In this document: piece by piece, positions 38,401 to 49,448 of the stretch
Layout: every line of letters begins with the position of its first letter
Numbering within the stretch: position 1 is the first letter of the stretch
Assembly: GCA_037447655.1 (NCBI GenBank)
Contig: JBBHKE010002228.1
Span: forward strand, 1-64,000
Direction of reading: 5' to 3'
DNA length: 64,000 nucleotides
Source: Zygnema cylindricum
Lineage: Eukaryota > Streptophyta > Zygnematophyceae > Zygnematales > Zygnemataceae
The notes under the pieces: generated by a model
Database searches by the model: none
Seen by the model: the letters and a program-made list of their open reading frames with translations, nothing else
What the model was told of the DNA's origin: nothing
Translations under genes and position numbers: made by a program

Positions 38401-38934
38401 TCAACAGAACAATGATTTTACTGGATTATGATCCATCAGACACCTAGAATACAGAGAAGAATAAAGAGACATGCAGGCCACATGCAAGAAGGGGAGGACT
38501 CGATAATTTCGCAAAGGAGAAAACGGGGCTCCAATAACATAGATATTTGAACAGCTGCTGAAACAATTACTTTTTCAACTCCAAACACTGGTGTAAAAAA
38601 CGAATTTGAAAAACATCGTCAAAAATTGAAGCATAAACTAGATATGCAATACAAAAAGTAGCAACAAAAAGTAGCAAAATATACTCCACAAGAAAATCAG
38701 CAACATCTTCCTTCCAAAAGCAAGCTTCTCAGAGAACACATCGAGGCAATTAGTAGCCAATTACACAGAGATTTACAAAATCCAAATCACTCCTCACTCA
38801 CCATGTGTGGAAGCAATCACCGTTCGTCCAAACCCTTCTACTTCTTGTGTTTGCACGTGTGAGTGCCGTTGTTCAGGAGAGACTACGAAGGAACCAAAAG
38901 GCGCCTCCATAGCCACCATATGGAGTGGCAGCAT
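20407..38934 (-). CDS. SEC: UDP-GlcNAc:peptide O-GlcNAc transferase, SECRET AGENT type
   Basis: Transfers GlcNAc from UDP-GlcNAc to Ser/Thr of nuclear and cytosolic proteins. Minus-strand exons in order: 38934-38802, 37420-37278, 36802-36704, 35940-35890, 35595-35479, 35005-34949, 34566-34447, 34164-34102, 33588-33510, 31911-31802, 31467-31414, 30611-30441, 29427-29225, 28867-28699, 28336-28260, 27803-27687, 26970-26718, 26175-26065, 23792-23706, 23202-23075, 22879-22797, 22481-22376, 21699-21553, 21180-21060, 20505-20407. All junctions are GT-AG and in phase, giving 965 codons plus stop, near the usual SEC length. TPR repeats cover about residues 48-510 and the two-lobed catalytic domain about 535-950. 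[10 protein letters not shown] (H597), EHFVDVS (H640), FNQLYK (K772), SEHIRR (H831) and CNAHTTGTD (H850, D855) match human OGT active-site positions H498, H558, K842, H901, H920 and D925. The animal-type insert between lobes is absent, as in plants. The first ATG has an in-frame stop upstream. Exon 6 has a weak donor (GTTCGG). The alternative SPINDLY is excluded by the C-terminal sequence. Confidence 0.94.
23021..23112 (-). repeat. 46-bp tandem duplication across the exon 20 / intron 20 boundary of SEC
   Basis: Copy 1 (23112-23067) holds the last 38 bases of exon 20 plus GTAAGCTT. Copy 2 (23066-23021) follows head to tail within the intron, about 36 of 46 bases identical, and keeps CAGTAAGCTC as a second donor-like site. 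Its translation would be LYKTPPDIF beside the true LYKMSPDIF. Confidence 0.85.
25550..25875. repeat. 164-bp tandem duplication in SEC intron 18
   Basis: GATGTAGCYCTAAACAAC recurs at 25550 and 25714; CGACAGGCTTCACAAAAG and TTGCATTAACTAC follow in both copies. Two diverged copies lie within a 2.3-kb intron. Confidence 0.8.
32234..32442. mobile_element. CACCG-family element in SEC intron 9
   Basis: Left end CACCGTGAATCACTGTTAG after TA, right end GCTAATAGCAATACACGGTG. More diverged than the intergenic copies, so probably older. It lies within the intron and does not touch splice sites. Confidence 0.75.
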
Positions 38935-39172
38935 CGTCACAGCTGCTAAGTTATGCTACTGCAAACGTCAATCAAGTGTAGAAGACATAACAGACGAAAA
39001 GACAGCGGCAAGAAAAGGAAAACTTTCCAAATTGCAAAAGTCTACAGAGAATTCTCCGACTCTCTCAAGGAGAGAGGTTCGTTCCCAAGGTTTCTTACTG
39101 AAACATGTTCGCTTTAAAGCTTTCACTTCGGCCCTTGTACAATGCCCACCGTTATTAGAGTTTGAAACACTA
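38935..39172 (-). promoter_or_regulatory. SEC 5' proximal region
   Basis: About 240 bp between the SEC start codon and the first of five clustered inverted-repeat elements. It must hold the 5'UTR and probably the core promoter, unless the promoter lies within the elements. I see no convincing TATA box at a defined distance. Confidence 0.35.
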
Positions 39173-39390
39173 CACCGCGCATCGTTATTAGTGTCAACGA
39201 CTCTAATTTGGGTTCTTAAAATTTTGATTTTTTTCCAAAAATAGTGTACATGATTTTCAAAATTAAATAAGCAGCGCTATTTAAAGAAGTGGACCATAAT
39301 CTCCCACGTTTCTTGCACTAAATTAGAATTGTTAACACTAATTTTTCTTTTACACTATTTAAACCTTGACACTAATAACGATGCGCGGTG
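39173..39390. mobile_element. inverted-repeat element A upstream of SEC
   Basis: Ends CACCGCGCATCGTTATTAG and exact complement CTAATAACGATGCGCGGTG, TA on both sides. The interior has phrases TTAAAATTTTGA and CACTAAATTAGAAT shared with elements B and E. Confidence 0.85.
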
Positions 39391-39392
39391 TA

Positions 39393-39591
39393 CACCGTGA
39401 ATCGTTATTAGCCTTATGTACGCTATATCGGCACCCCAAAATTTTGACATTGATACCTTAAACAGAACAAATTACACTATTTAAGGACGTGGACCATAAT
39501 CTGCCACGTCTTCTAGCACTAAATTAGAATGAATGACGATAATTTTTTCTTTACTCTAATATTTTCTATAGTCTAATAACGATTCGCGGTG
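39393..39591. mobile_element. inverted-repeat element B upstream of SEC
   Basis: Ends CACCGTGAATCGTTATTAG and CTAATAACGATTCGCGGTG, TA on both sides. The TA at 39391-39392 is shared with element A, so the two are directly abutted. Confidence 0.85.
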
Positions 39592-39598
39592 TACAGTA

Positions 39599-39810
39599 AA
39601 CCGTGTATCGCTATTAGTGTTTATAATTTTTTCGCCACTTAAAACATCTTTTTCTCCGTGCACTTTTGTCCGATTTTCAATTTGACTGTCAATCGGAAGC
39701 TGAGATCCTTATCTTTCAATTGAAACCGTCGGATCTAGAAACTGACATGTGTGTACGGAGAAAATATGTGTTAAGAGAAAAAAAACATTAACACTAATAG
39801 CGATTCACGG
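39599..39810. mobile_element. inverted-repeat element C upstream of SEC
   Basis: Begins AACCGTGTATCGCTATTAG after TA and ends CTAATAGCGATTCACGG before TA. The interior is of the 12.5-kb type (CGCCACTTAAAACATC). The last bases of the right end are lost at the junction with element D. Confidence 0.8.
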
Positions 39811-39812
39811 TA

Positions 39813-40012
39813 CCGCGTAACGCTATTGGTGTTCATACTTTTTTCGCCACATATTTCCTCCTACACACATGTCGGATTGTCAATCGGAAACCGCCAATAG
39901 GAAGGTGAGAATCCTAACTTTCAATCCAACCGTCAGATCCATTACCAGATAAGTGTGTACGAGAAAAATATGTTTTTAAGTGGCGAAAAAATACTAATAG
40001 CGATACCTAGTG
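39813..40012. mobile_element. inverted-repeat element D upstream of SEC
   Basis: Begins CCGCGTAACGCTATTGG immediately after the TA shared with element C and ends ACTAATAGCGATACCTAGTG. Same interior type as C, with AAGTGGCGAAAAAATACTAA near the right end. Confidence 0.75.
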
Positions 40013-40076
40013 CACTGTACTGTAGTTTGGTCGTGACTTTTTCTAGCCGAAGGTCATAAAAGAGTGTCGTAGAGTA

Positions 40077-40275
40077 CACCGTCGATCGTATTTAGCGTGT
40101 AGAAATTATTAGAGTAAAGAAAAAATTAGCGTCATTAATTCTAATTCAATGCCAGGAGACGTGGCAAATTATGGTCCACGTCCTTAAATAGCGTCATTTA
40201 TTCTATTTAAGGTTCAAGGGTCAAAATTTAGGGGCGCCGAATTAGTGTTCAACAATCTAAATACGATCGACGGTG
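40077..40275. mobile_element. inverted-repeat element E upstream of SEC
   Basis: Ends CACCGTCGATCGTATTTAG and CTAAATACGATCGACGGTG, TA on both sides. The interior is the reverse-complement type of A and B (GGACGTGGACCATAAT in B, ATTATGGTCCACGTCC here). Confidence 0.85.
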
Positions 40276-43200
40276 TAGTGTACTTTGTATGTAGCACTTT
40301 AAATTTGAATGAAGATTTTGCGTACTACTTTTCAAAGCGTTTCAATGTGCAAAAATAAAATCGGAACTTTGAAATGTGACGGTTGTAGATGTGGCTACAA
40401 CTTGTGACGATTTCGTTTTTTCAAGTTTTTTCACTCGACTTGCCTTCAAAATATGCCCAAAATTGGTAAAAATTATTATTTTTTAAGGCTCTATCATTTC
40501 ACACTAATATTGTCGTGTTGCATTCCAAAAAGTGTGAGATAACCCCGATATTGTGAGAAGTAGAGGGAGAGGCGACAACGGCATAGACTTCTACAGACAA
40601 CCCCTAAATGAAGGTGGAGGTCAGAGACCCTTGCAACCTTCTGCTGTACATGCGCGTGAAGGGCAATAGACAAAATTGCGCGTACTCTCCCTCTTGCTAA
40701 ACATTGCCCACTAGTGTGACATGTGCGTAGGATTTTTTTCATTCGTTATTCGAGTGATAACTTAACCAGAATCACTTCGCGCACCTCGCGAGGTTGTTTT
40801 GATAAGTTTTTTAAATGAGCTAGAAGAGTAAAAAAGAGGAAACGCAAAAATTAATGTAAAATTCGACAAAAATAAAGTACACTAAAAGTATCAAGATGAC
40901 ATTCGTTGCATTGAGATAAAATAATTTTTGTTTGTACGACAAAAAAAATGATCGTTTGAGGTTCAATTTTAGAGGAACGAAAAAAAAAAACACAATACTT
41001 TAACACTTACCCTATTTTTTTGGAATCGTTGTGGAATGGATGTTCTTTTTGAGTTGTTTAGGGTGTGTGCCCGTGTGTTAAACTATAGGGTTTATTTATC
41101 AATTTCTCCCAAATTCGATATGCAACGAGAAAGTATTATGGGATACAATAAATGTGTACAAATTAGTGTTTTGTATTAGGTTGTTTTCTATCGCGATAAA
41201 CACCATACCAGGTGACAAGTGAGGAGTACCAATTTATAGTTACATAACAAACAAGAATCGTCGCCCCTCATTATCAGTTAAGTGAGTTGTTCGTACAAAA
41301 AATACACAATTATGGTATAAAGATATTGCGACTCTCGGGGGAGATGGGGGGGGGCTTTAGGAAAACTTTCCACGATCCATTCCGTACTATAGTATGGAGT
41401 TATCGATTATACTTATTGGCCCGATATTTAACTTAATTTATCTCAATAACTCTTTTACCAGTATATTTAACCAATATATTGATAATAGGTAGGTCAGTAT
41501 TAGGTACATATCGCTTATCGACAAATGGCTATTGATACACGACATTAGTAATAATCATATTGTACTTAACGTCATCTTTAAACTTTTAATATTCGCTAGT
41601 TTGACGTCTTCCTTTTTTCGAACCACTACCATTTTATGTCAAGTCATTTTAAAAAATCAACCAAAATCGATTGGGAGGTCAATTTTAGTTAACCTAACAT
41701 TTAAAAAACGATTAGAAAAACAGCTTCGTATGTGCCACAAGTATTTTACATAGTTTTGCACGAGGGAGAGTCTACGTTATCTTTGTACTTGCCCGCCACG
41801 CACATGTACGGAAAAATATTATAACGCTCTCAGACCTCCACCTTCATTCATGTGTCATTTCTCACAGTATATATAATCACCACGTCATCCTTTCCCTCTC
41901 ACGCTATCTCTCCCTCCCCCCCTCCACTTATTTGGTTGAAACTCGAGGATATTGGTGTGAATTAAATTAGCTCCAAAAATATATATATTTTACAACTTTT
42001 TAGCTTAGTTTGATGACAAACCTAGTGAAAAAATAAAATAAAGGTTTATGATTAGTGACGCTGACGTTGTCACAAATTAGCAAGACGTCATAATGTCGTC
42101 CAACCTTACACATCTATAATGTAACAAAAATATACTATTGGAAATATTTACACCATTGACAAACATCGTTACAATAGTTTATTATGTATTTACAATTGTC
42201 ACAACATTTACAACCGTCACTTTTATATATGTGTACATCTTTCACAATTTTAAGTAAGAACTTCGATTTCGCACATCTATAACACTTTAAAAAATAACAT
42301 TGAGGATCTTCACTAAAAACACAAAGTTACGCCCCGTACTCATAAGTTACCACTTCAACAATCACTATTGTTGACTCATTCCCTTTAAAGTTCGAAGCCC
42401 AACATGTAATTCATTTGTTCTCATTCCTCGTTATCAAAAACCACTCCCAATTGCAACAGCATACTGCCAACAATGTAGCCCACTTTTGTTTGAGGCGTTT
42501 TTCACGGTTGAAGCGAGGACTCAACTTCGATCTTACTTTAGGATATTAATTTGCTCTCACTATTTTTTTTTTTGGTGTTGCAACTCATCATTTTTTTTGT
42601 GTACGATGTTCTTTTTGTCTTGTACCGCTTTTAGTTGTCCCTCTATATCTATTTCATCCGGTTTCTTCCCTTGTTTTCCTTAGCGGGCAGAGACATTGAC
42701 TCCTTTTGTGGTAGTGGTCAATGTGATTGATTAGCTTCTTTTACTATAGTGTTTGGCTTTACGTTTCTCAAGGATGAACCTCGCCTTGCTTCTTCGACAG
42801 CTTGTGGTGATTGTCATTTCTGGTTGTGTTTGTTAGTCACATCTCGTGTCGTGAAGGTGGCTTTTCTTCCCTAGCTCCCCTTTGTTCGAGGGTTTACCAA
42901 TCAACGTGTCCCGCAAACCATCGAATCCTCAAAATCATCATTGATCCATAATCCGATCACAGTTGCCGCAGGTTTTTCCTATTCACTCCAAAGGGCGTAT
43001 CATATTTTTTGTTGCTTTAATTATTTTATAATTTAATCGTGCGCTCGTAAAGCCAAAATTGGAAAGGATCGAAACCATTGAATCAATTTGTAATGAATGC
43101 AACTGCACCAAACCCTTATGGTTTGGTGAAAAAATGTGTTTATTTGTTTTATCTTAACCATTTTTTCCTTGCATCCACCATACAAATTAGCCCTATTGTG

Positions 43201-45572
43201 TTGGGAATCCTCTGAAGGGTTGCTCTATAAGGCTTGAGAAAACAATTTTCGCTCATTGTTTAGCAATTTTCGATATTGTCAAGAGAGTTGTGTGTGTCTT
43301 ATTCTCTCATATTCATCCCGACTCATGTACATTTATCAAGGGTGACATTTGTAATATAGGGGTCTATTCGTTTGATGTTATACCTCCATCTCTTTTGGTA
43401 TTAGCCTACACCCACTTTGAGGTTGATCAAACCCCTCTTCTACTTTTGTTTGTTAATTTGGGATGTTGAATTTCTTTTACAACATGTTGATTTTAGTCTC
43501 CTTTTTATATATTGGGGTTGGTTTTATGTTCCTTACTCTCTCACTAGTGTTTTTTACCCTATATCATATTCAAGCTCCTCGACGATACGTTAACCTTACC
43601 ATATTTGTCGATGGCTCCTTCTTTAGTCTCTCTTCTACAAATAATGCAACTTGTTTTTATATCTTTATTAAACCTCGATTGAATATCACTATTCTTTTTT
43701 TGTGGTCAGTTCTCGAGTGATGTTTGTTTGTTCGGGTTCCAATTTTTATTATCGCGACTGATGTGGGCTCTCCGCCCCCATCGTCTTTTATCATTTTATG
43801 AGCCCCCAGTCGTGACCCATAGAGTGTATTTATCTCCCATTGATAGAGTTGGAGTGTGCTTCTCAAATTCTCATCCATTTTACAATCATCATATACTCAA
43901 TTTTCTTATTTTCTTCGAACAACTTTCGAATCTACGAATGCTAATCCTTTAACGGTGAGTAGTTTTTTAAGGTATATTTTAGGGTCCGCCAACCTTTACC
44001 AACCCTCTGTTTGTTCGGTTGTTGTGTCTCCATAATAAAGTAATAAGTTACCAACATGCTAACTTATCTACTGCAAAAGAGATCCCGAAATTATATTGGT
44101 TTAACAAAACTAAACCGTTTAACAAATTAAATTTAAAAAAATAGAATAATTTTTAACTAGGAAAACTTATTTTCGAAGGGCAAAAATAATTTGGAAGGAA
44201 ACATTGTTATCAGTTTTGTTGAGAATTCACGATGTGGACTATAAAAGAATACCACAATGTTAATGTTTTAAAGGTGAATGATCAAAAATATTCCCAAGTA
44301 TCACATACTAGCTCTAAAAAAACATATATTTTATATAAATGGTTACATTATCTTCTTATTTAATTGGATTTATCCTCGTGAAAATATATGAATTTTATGC
44401 CATACAACATTTGTTATACAAATTATAGATATAATAAGAGTCATAAACCGTTTAATAAGGGTTGTACCGCGCGTGTTTTATGAGTACAAAAACAATACAA
44501 GTTGCTTTAAGGTTGATAATATGTTGTAGCATACTTAATTTTTTAATACAATGACGTCACTTTTCCACGACATTTTCACGTAACAATACACTATTTTTTA
44601 CGTTAACTTGCGGCAATTTTTTTTTAAGACCATTGAGGATAATATTTTCACACTTTTAAACACCATAAAAAACAACGTTTTTTTCACATTTATTGAATTA
44701 AATAAATTTTGACGTTAGCAAATGGACAAAAAATAAAAACGTATTGTTGCGATTATAATTTTTGAGGCCACTTTTAACTCAAATAATTGTGTTATACACA
44801 AAATGGTACATGCATCATAAAATTAATTTTAATATACATCAAATGTTACGTGCCTTATGACACGGTTTTTAAGTTTATATCATTTTAATCGTTTGATTTG
44901 TGAAACTCAATAGGCAATAATAAAATATAATATTATCCCCTTTTCACCACTCAAAATAGTATTCATTTTCAAACTACCTCTATCATTTACTCTATATATT
45001 GGGTTGAACTCGGGTTGTAACGAAACTTCTTGCTACAGGTAATAAAGGTAGTGTGCAACAATATAATACTGCTCGAAATTTTTGTTCGGGGGGAAAAACC
45101 TTGGTTGGTCCGTTTTCCCTGCTGCCCATGGTACAATGAATCAAGGTGGACGTTAATAGGCGAGGCCTTTTAATCTTCCACCAAGGGATCCAATCCACGT
45201 GCACGACCTTAGAGGGTGTGGACTGTAGTTTGTAAAGGTTACGGATAGTCATGTAATGTGCGTTTTCCCTTTTTGGGTAGTCATCTTTGGTAAATTTGTT
45301 TAGTTTTGGTGTTTATGTATTTAACTTATTTTTTCGTTTGTTGTCTTTCCTCTGGTGGCTTGGTCTCCCTTGGCTTCATAGTTTTAGAATTTTATCTTTT
45401 TCTTCTCTTTACCCCTATTGCTTGATGGTTTTTTCCATCACAACGTCTGAAATAACGTTCACTTTTTTTGTTTTGCAACTAACGAAGGGCTATAGGTTAA
45501 AATGAACCCTTAATTTTAGCCTATATTTGTAATAGCACATCCCATAATTGTTTTAGTACCTGTTGTAAACAA
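40276..45572. other. long intergenic stretch, no gene seen
   Basis: AT-rich throughout. The longest open frames are under 90 codons and none shows a domain. A short G-run is at 41,340. I see no RNA gene or element ends here. Confidence 0.5.
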
Positions 45573-45690
45573 AAAAAAAAAGCGGGCGGACTTTATTAAA
45601 GCGCGATGGTAAACCATCTGAGTCCATGGGAACCAAGGAAAGTAGCATTGCAAAAACTGAAAACCTACATGTGTGGGGAAGAAACGAAAA
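45573..45690. repeat. dispersed repeat, GTAAACCATCTGA family, copy 2
   Basis: A poly-A run, then GCGGACTTTATTAAAGCGCG, then GATGGTAAACCATCTGAGTC. GATGGT-AA-ACCATC forms a small perfect hairpin. Copies at 18,867 and 59,357 share this core. Confidence 0.5.
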
Positions 45691-46549
45691 GGATAAGCCA
45701 AAAAGCAACGAAAATACAAAAAAACATGTTGGATGGGCCCGCTATTTCGCTCAGTAAAGCTATGGTCCTTTCTTCCGGAATAATTGAGAAATAAAACGAA
45801 ATACTAGTACGAATAAGGGGACAAACGTCATCCAAAGTTATAAACGTCAAAACTTCGTTTCAACTGTATATTCTTGTCTAAACGTATAAACATTTCCGTA
45901 CATGGGGCTACTCGATTGTACAAGCCAAAACCTGGATGACGGCGACCCAGCCTGACCAATCAATTACATTTAACGACTTTGGACGTTTTCCCGTCTAGTT
46001 GGCAAGTAAGTTACGATGTTTCTAACTTTTTGGATAATATTCACGACTTGCTGCACGTGGCCAGGGCACAATTCCGACAGCTGTAGAGTCGCCCATTAAC
46101 AGGAATACGATTTGCCCGAGAATTAACTTATTAGGACGATATATTGACCAAATCGCTTTAGCTTGGACGAACCTTGTCCATCAGATTTTTGACACGTAAG
46201 GAGCTAGAAACTTGCGGTACAACAGATATTACCTTCAGCTGTAAGAATTACGTGGAAGCCGCTGGATGGTCGATGCTAAACAACCTTCATTAAATTGTCA
46301 AAAGTCGTCACTAGACGCACTTTTGCTGCCAGTATCGTACTTCTGCAACGTGTCTTTTTTGTCTTTTCTGTGCTAGCTGAATGTTTCAGACTGACCGTCG
46401 CTGCAAGTCACTTTCAATTTCCTTTGATGTGCTATGTAAACTAAGGGTTATCAAAATTCAAAATTGGCATCAAAACATAAAAACTCAAAAATATCATGTT
46501 GGGATCATCCTCGCAATCACGGAGGCATATAACGATCATCCCCGTGACC
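45691..46549. other. no gene seen
   Basis: Short frames only; no repeat recognised apart from the tail of the preceding dispersed copy. Confidence 0.45.
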
Positions 46550-46676
46550 ATGTAGACCTAAATCGGAAGCTAGGAATATAACCTTTCAATCTCAACCGTC
46601 GGATCCGTAATCCGACAAACGTGTACGGAAAATTAAGTGGCGAAAAAAACATTTACACTAATAGCGATTCACGGTG
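46550..46676. mobile_element. right half of a CACCG-family element
   Basis: From CTAAATCGGAAGCTAGGAAT to CTAATAGCGATTCACGGTG then TA; the left half is missing. Confidence 0.65.
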
Positions 46677-46678
46677 TA

Positions 46679-47404
46679 GCGCACGCTTTTGAACATGAAC
46701 TAAATGACAAGGATTTGTACCTCTACAGACAGTAAAATCATGCATTTTCTGTAAATGTCAAATATAGTTTGGCGTATTAGCAAGCTTCACCGACTATCTC
46801 TACTGGACAGGGGAATTTGCCGTACTTCAGACAAAAAATGAGAAAAGACAGCCGTCTACGCCATCATTGCGTGCTGTTTTTATGTTACTGTATTTGTCGT
46901 ATTCCTGTCCAGACTTTCTGAAAAGTCATATCTTACTGTACTTTCTACCGGTAAATATCTCGCCTGCCGTCCGTACATCCTTTCCATGTTGTCAAAAGAG
47001 TGTATAAAAAGTTAAAAACAACCAACCAATCCTTTCAGCTCTCCCAACTCTTGATTTCCTCGACAACAACTTTCCGACCTTTGCAAAAACTTCACTAAAG
47101 AATAGCGCTGGTATGCCACGTGTCCTGGACCACTTTCTTGTGTTCACACTTGTACGAAACATCGAAACCCTAGAAAATTAAAATTCAATTATTGCGCTAA
47201 AATTGAGTATTCATTTTTATAGAATCAAAAGTGCCGCATTTTGCGATCATACTTAAAAAGATCCTTATATTTTACGAGTAGAATACGCGTATAGGACGGT
47301 TATAAGTACGGTGTTGGACGTCAAATTTGCTGTACGGGGACAAAAACAGACATCAGGGACATTTGTCCCTTATTAAAGTCAGAACAGCACAGTACAGTAC
47401 AGCA
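46679..47404. other. no gene seen
   Basis: Intergenic, ending in CAGTACAGTACAGCA next to the following element. Confidence 0.45.
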
Positions 47405-47621
47405 CACCGTGAATCGCTATTAGCGTCAATGTTTTTTTCGCCGCTTAAAACATCTTTTATCCGTACACACATGTTGGATTTTCAATTTGAGACCGCCAAT
47501 CGTAAGCTGAGAATGCTACCTTTCAATCATAACCGTCAGATCCACAATCCGACAAGTGTGTACGGAGAAAATATGTTTTAAGTGGCGAAAAAAACATTGA
47601 CGCTAATAGCGATTCACGGTG
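47405..47621. mobile_element. CACCG-family inverted-repeat element (217 bp)
   Basis: One of the best preserved copies: CACCGTGAATCGCTATTAGC and exact complement, TA on the right and CA on the left where TA is expected. Right flank TACTGTAC. Confidence 0.85.
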
Positions 47622-48111
47622 TACTGTACCTTTTTTTGCCGTCAGAGGACGATGGAAAAGGACACACGCAATGTCCACACGTTGTCAGCTAAAAATCTGA
47701 AATATTGTTTTATATCGTAGAAAATCGAGGACAATATATTGCTTTTTCGGCACATTTCGGGGAAGTTATAATCTGGAAATTTACTGGCTTTGCGACAAGG
47801 TGGTTTCCATGACGTCAACAAGGCAGGGAGTTTCCAGTATTGAAAGTTTGAATTTAGAACCTCTTAATTGTCAACAGCAGTCTATTTCTGTGTGGGTAAC
47901 ACCGTCCGTTGGATTGAATTAAATGGACGCCTACGATTCGCCGATTTGTAGTCTCCTTTTTAGTCCGCCACTCTGGCCTAAAACTTCACAAAAACCTGCC
48001 ACGTAATTAACCATTTCAATTCCTAAATCTGATGATGTGCTTTTCTAAACCTTGTTTCCAAATCCCCGAAAATAAAATACGTATTTTACGTGTCCTTAGC
48101 CCTTTGCACAT

Positions 48112-48190
48112 CTTTTACAGTTTTACAGTTTTACAGTTTTACACTTTTACACTTTTACACTTTTACAGTTTTACAGTTTTACAGTTTTAC
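48112..48190. repeat. 8-bp tandem repeat TTTTACAG/TTTTACAC
   Basis: Ten units in the order three G-type, three C-type, then G-type again, followed by a partial. Confidence 0.9.
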
Positions 48191-48364
48191 TTCATTTGTA
48201 CGTTGAATACGGGCGAAAAGTGCGGTATATCTAATCGAAATTTAGTACGGCGACGTGTGCCAGCTTCCCTTCTTTTCCCACCAAGCCCTGCTACAGTCGC
48301 TGATGCTACAGTCGTTTTTCTGTTTTGTTACTAATAGCCGTTTCTTGCTTTTTTGCTACAGCTG

Positions 48365-48478
48365 ATAAACACAATACAGTACAGTACATTACAGTACAAT
48401 ACAGTACAATATAGTACATTACAGTACAATACAGTACAGTAAAGTACAGTAAAGTACTGTATATTACAGTACTGTACC
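48365..48478. repeat. degenerate CAGTA/CAATA tandem repeat
   Basis: Twenty or so 5-bp units of CAGTA with CAATA, CATTA and AAGTA variants. Confidence 0.8.
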
Positions 48479-49448
48479 TCCCAGCGGCGCTACAATTTTT
48501 TGTAAACCACCGAACCCTCCACTCTTCTGCTACAGCCTACAGCCCTAAAGTTAGAACTTGTAACCCTAAAGGTTGTATCTTCTTGGATAGCTGGAGACTG
48601 CAACACTTTTTGCACTGTAAGCTGTAATAAAGTAAGTGAGCTTTTATTTTCTCTACCGCCTCTCCCTCTTTTCTCTCCTTTCCTTTAATGTCTGTAGTAC
48701 CTTCATCTGTACGGATTGTACGGATTGTACGGACTGTTTTGGTGCGGATTTGTTGTTCCCTGCTGTTTGAATTCTGCAATGTCCATTCCAGAATCCATTC
48801 CTCCCTCCATTCCATTCCACTCTCTCCTCCCCTCTCTCCCTCCCTCCCTCTTTCCCTCTCTCTCCCTTCCTTTCTTTCTTCCTCTCTCTCTCTCTCTTCC
48901 CCCTTCTCTCTCTCTTCTTTCTAACGCTTATCACGATTCCCAAGACAAATGTTTAGACTAAGGAGAAATCTGAGACCAAAAATAGTTTTAACGGATTTTG
49001 AGCCTGACAATAATATTTCTAACACAAAAATACTTTCAACGTTTTTATCTTTGAACAGAAAATGTCGCTGAGACGAAGTGTTTGACTTTTGGAAATATTT
49101 TTCCCGCGGCCGAATATAACATTGAGTATTTTTTTTTTTTTGTTCAAAATCAAAAATTGACGAAAAACGGTTCAAGGAAAGTACGTCTTCTCGAGGGAAA
49201 AAAAGAAAAAAAAAGAAAAGGAGAAGGGGGAGTCTTAAAACAAAACATTAAAAAACAAATTTGGACCGGCAAAAGCGAAAATCGGTGTATAAATTTCTTT
49301 TCCAAAAAATCTGAGATTTATAGAGTAGCTGAAACCTAATTTGAGCTAATAATACAAGGTAAAGACAAACCACAAAAAAAAACAATCCAGGTCTTTAAAC
49401 AAACTCTTAAAAAAAAAAAAAAAAAAGAGCCATTATCTAAAAAAAAAT

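Larger units (their letters stand above)
47622..49448. other. upstream region of the Tubby-like gene
   Basis: No gene seen. Contains an 8-bp TTTTACAG/C tandem at 48112-48190, a degenerate CAGTA tandem at 48365-48478, a CT-rich tract at 48780-48920, and a 19-base A run just before the start codon. The promoter probably lies here but cannot be placed. Confidence 0.5.

Noticed and set aside
38807-39244. 145-codon plus-strand frame overlapping SEC exon 1
   Set aside because: It is the antisense of the SEC first exon plus part of element A; no domain, and it ends within a transposon-like end.
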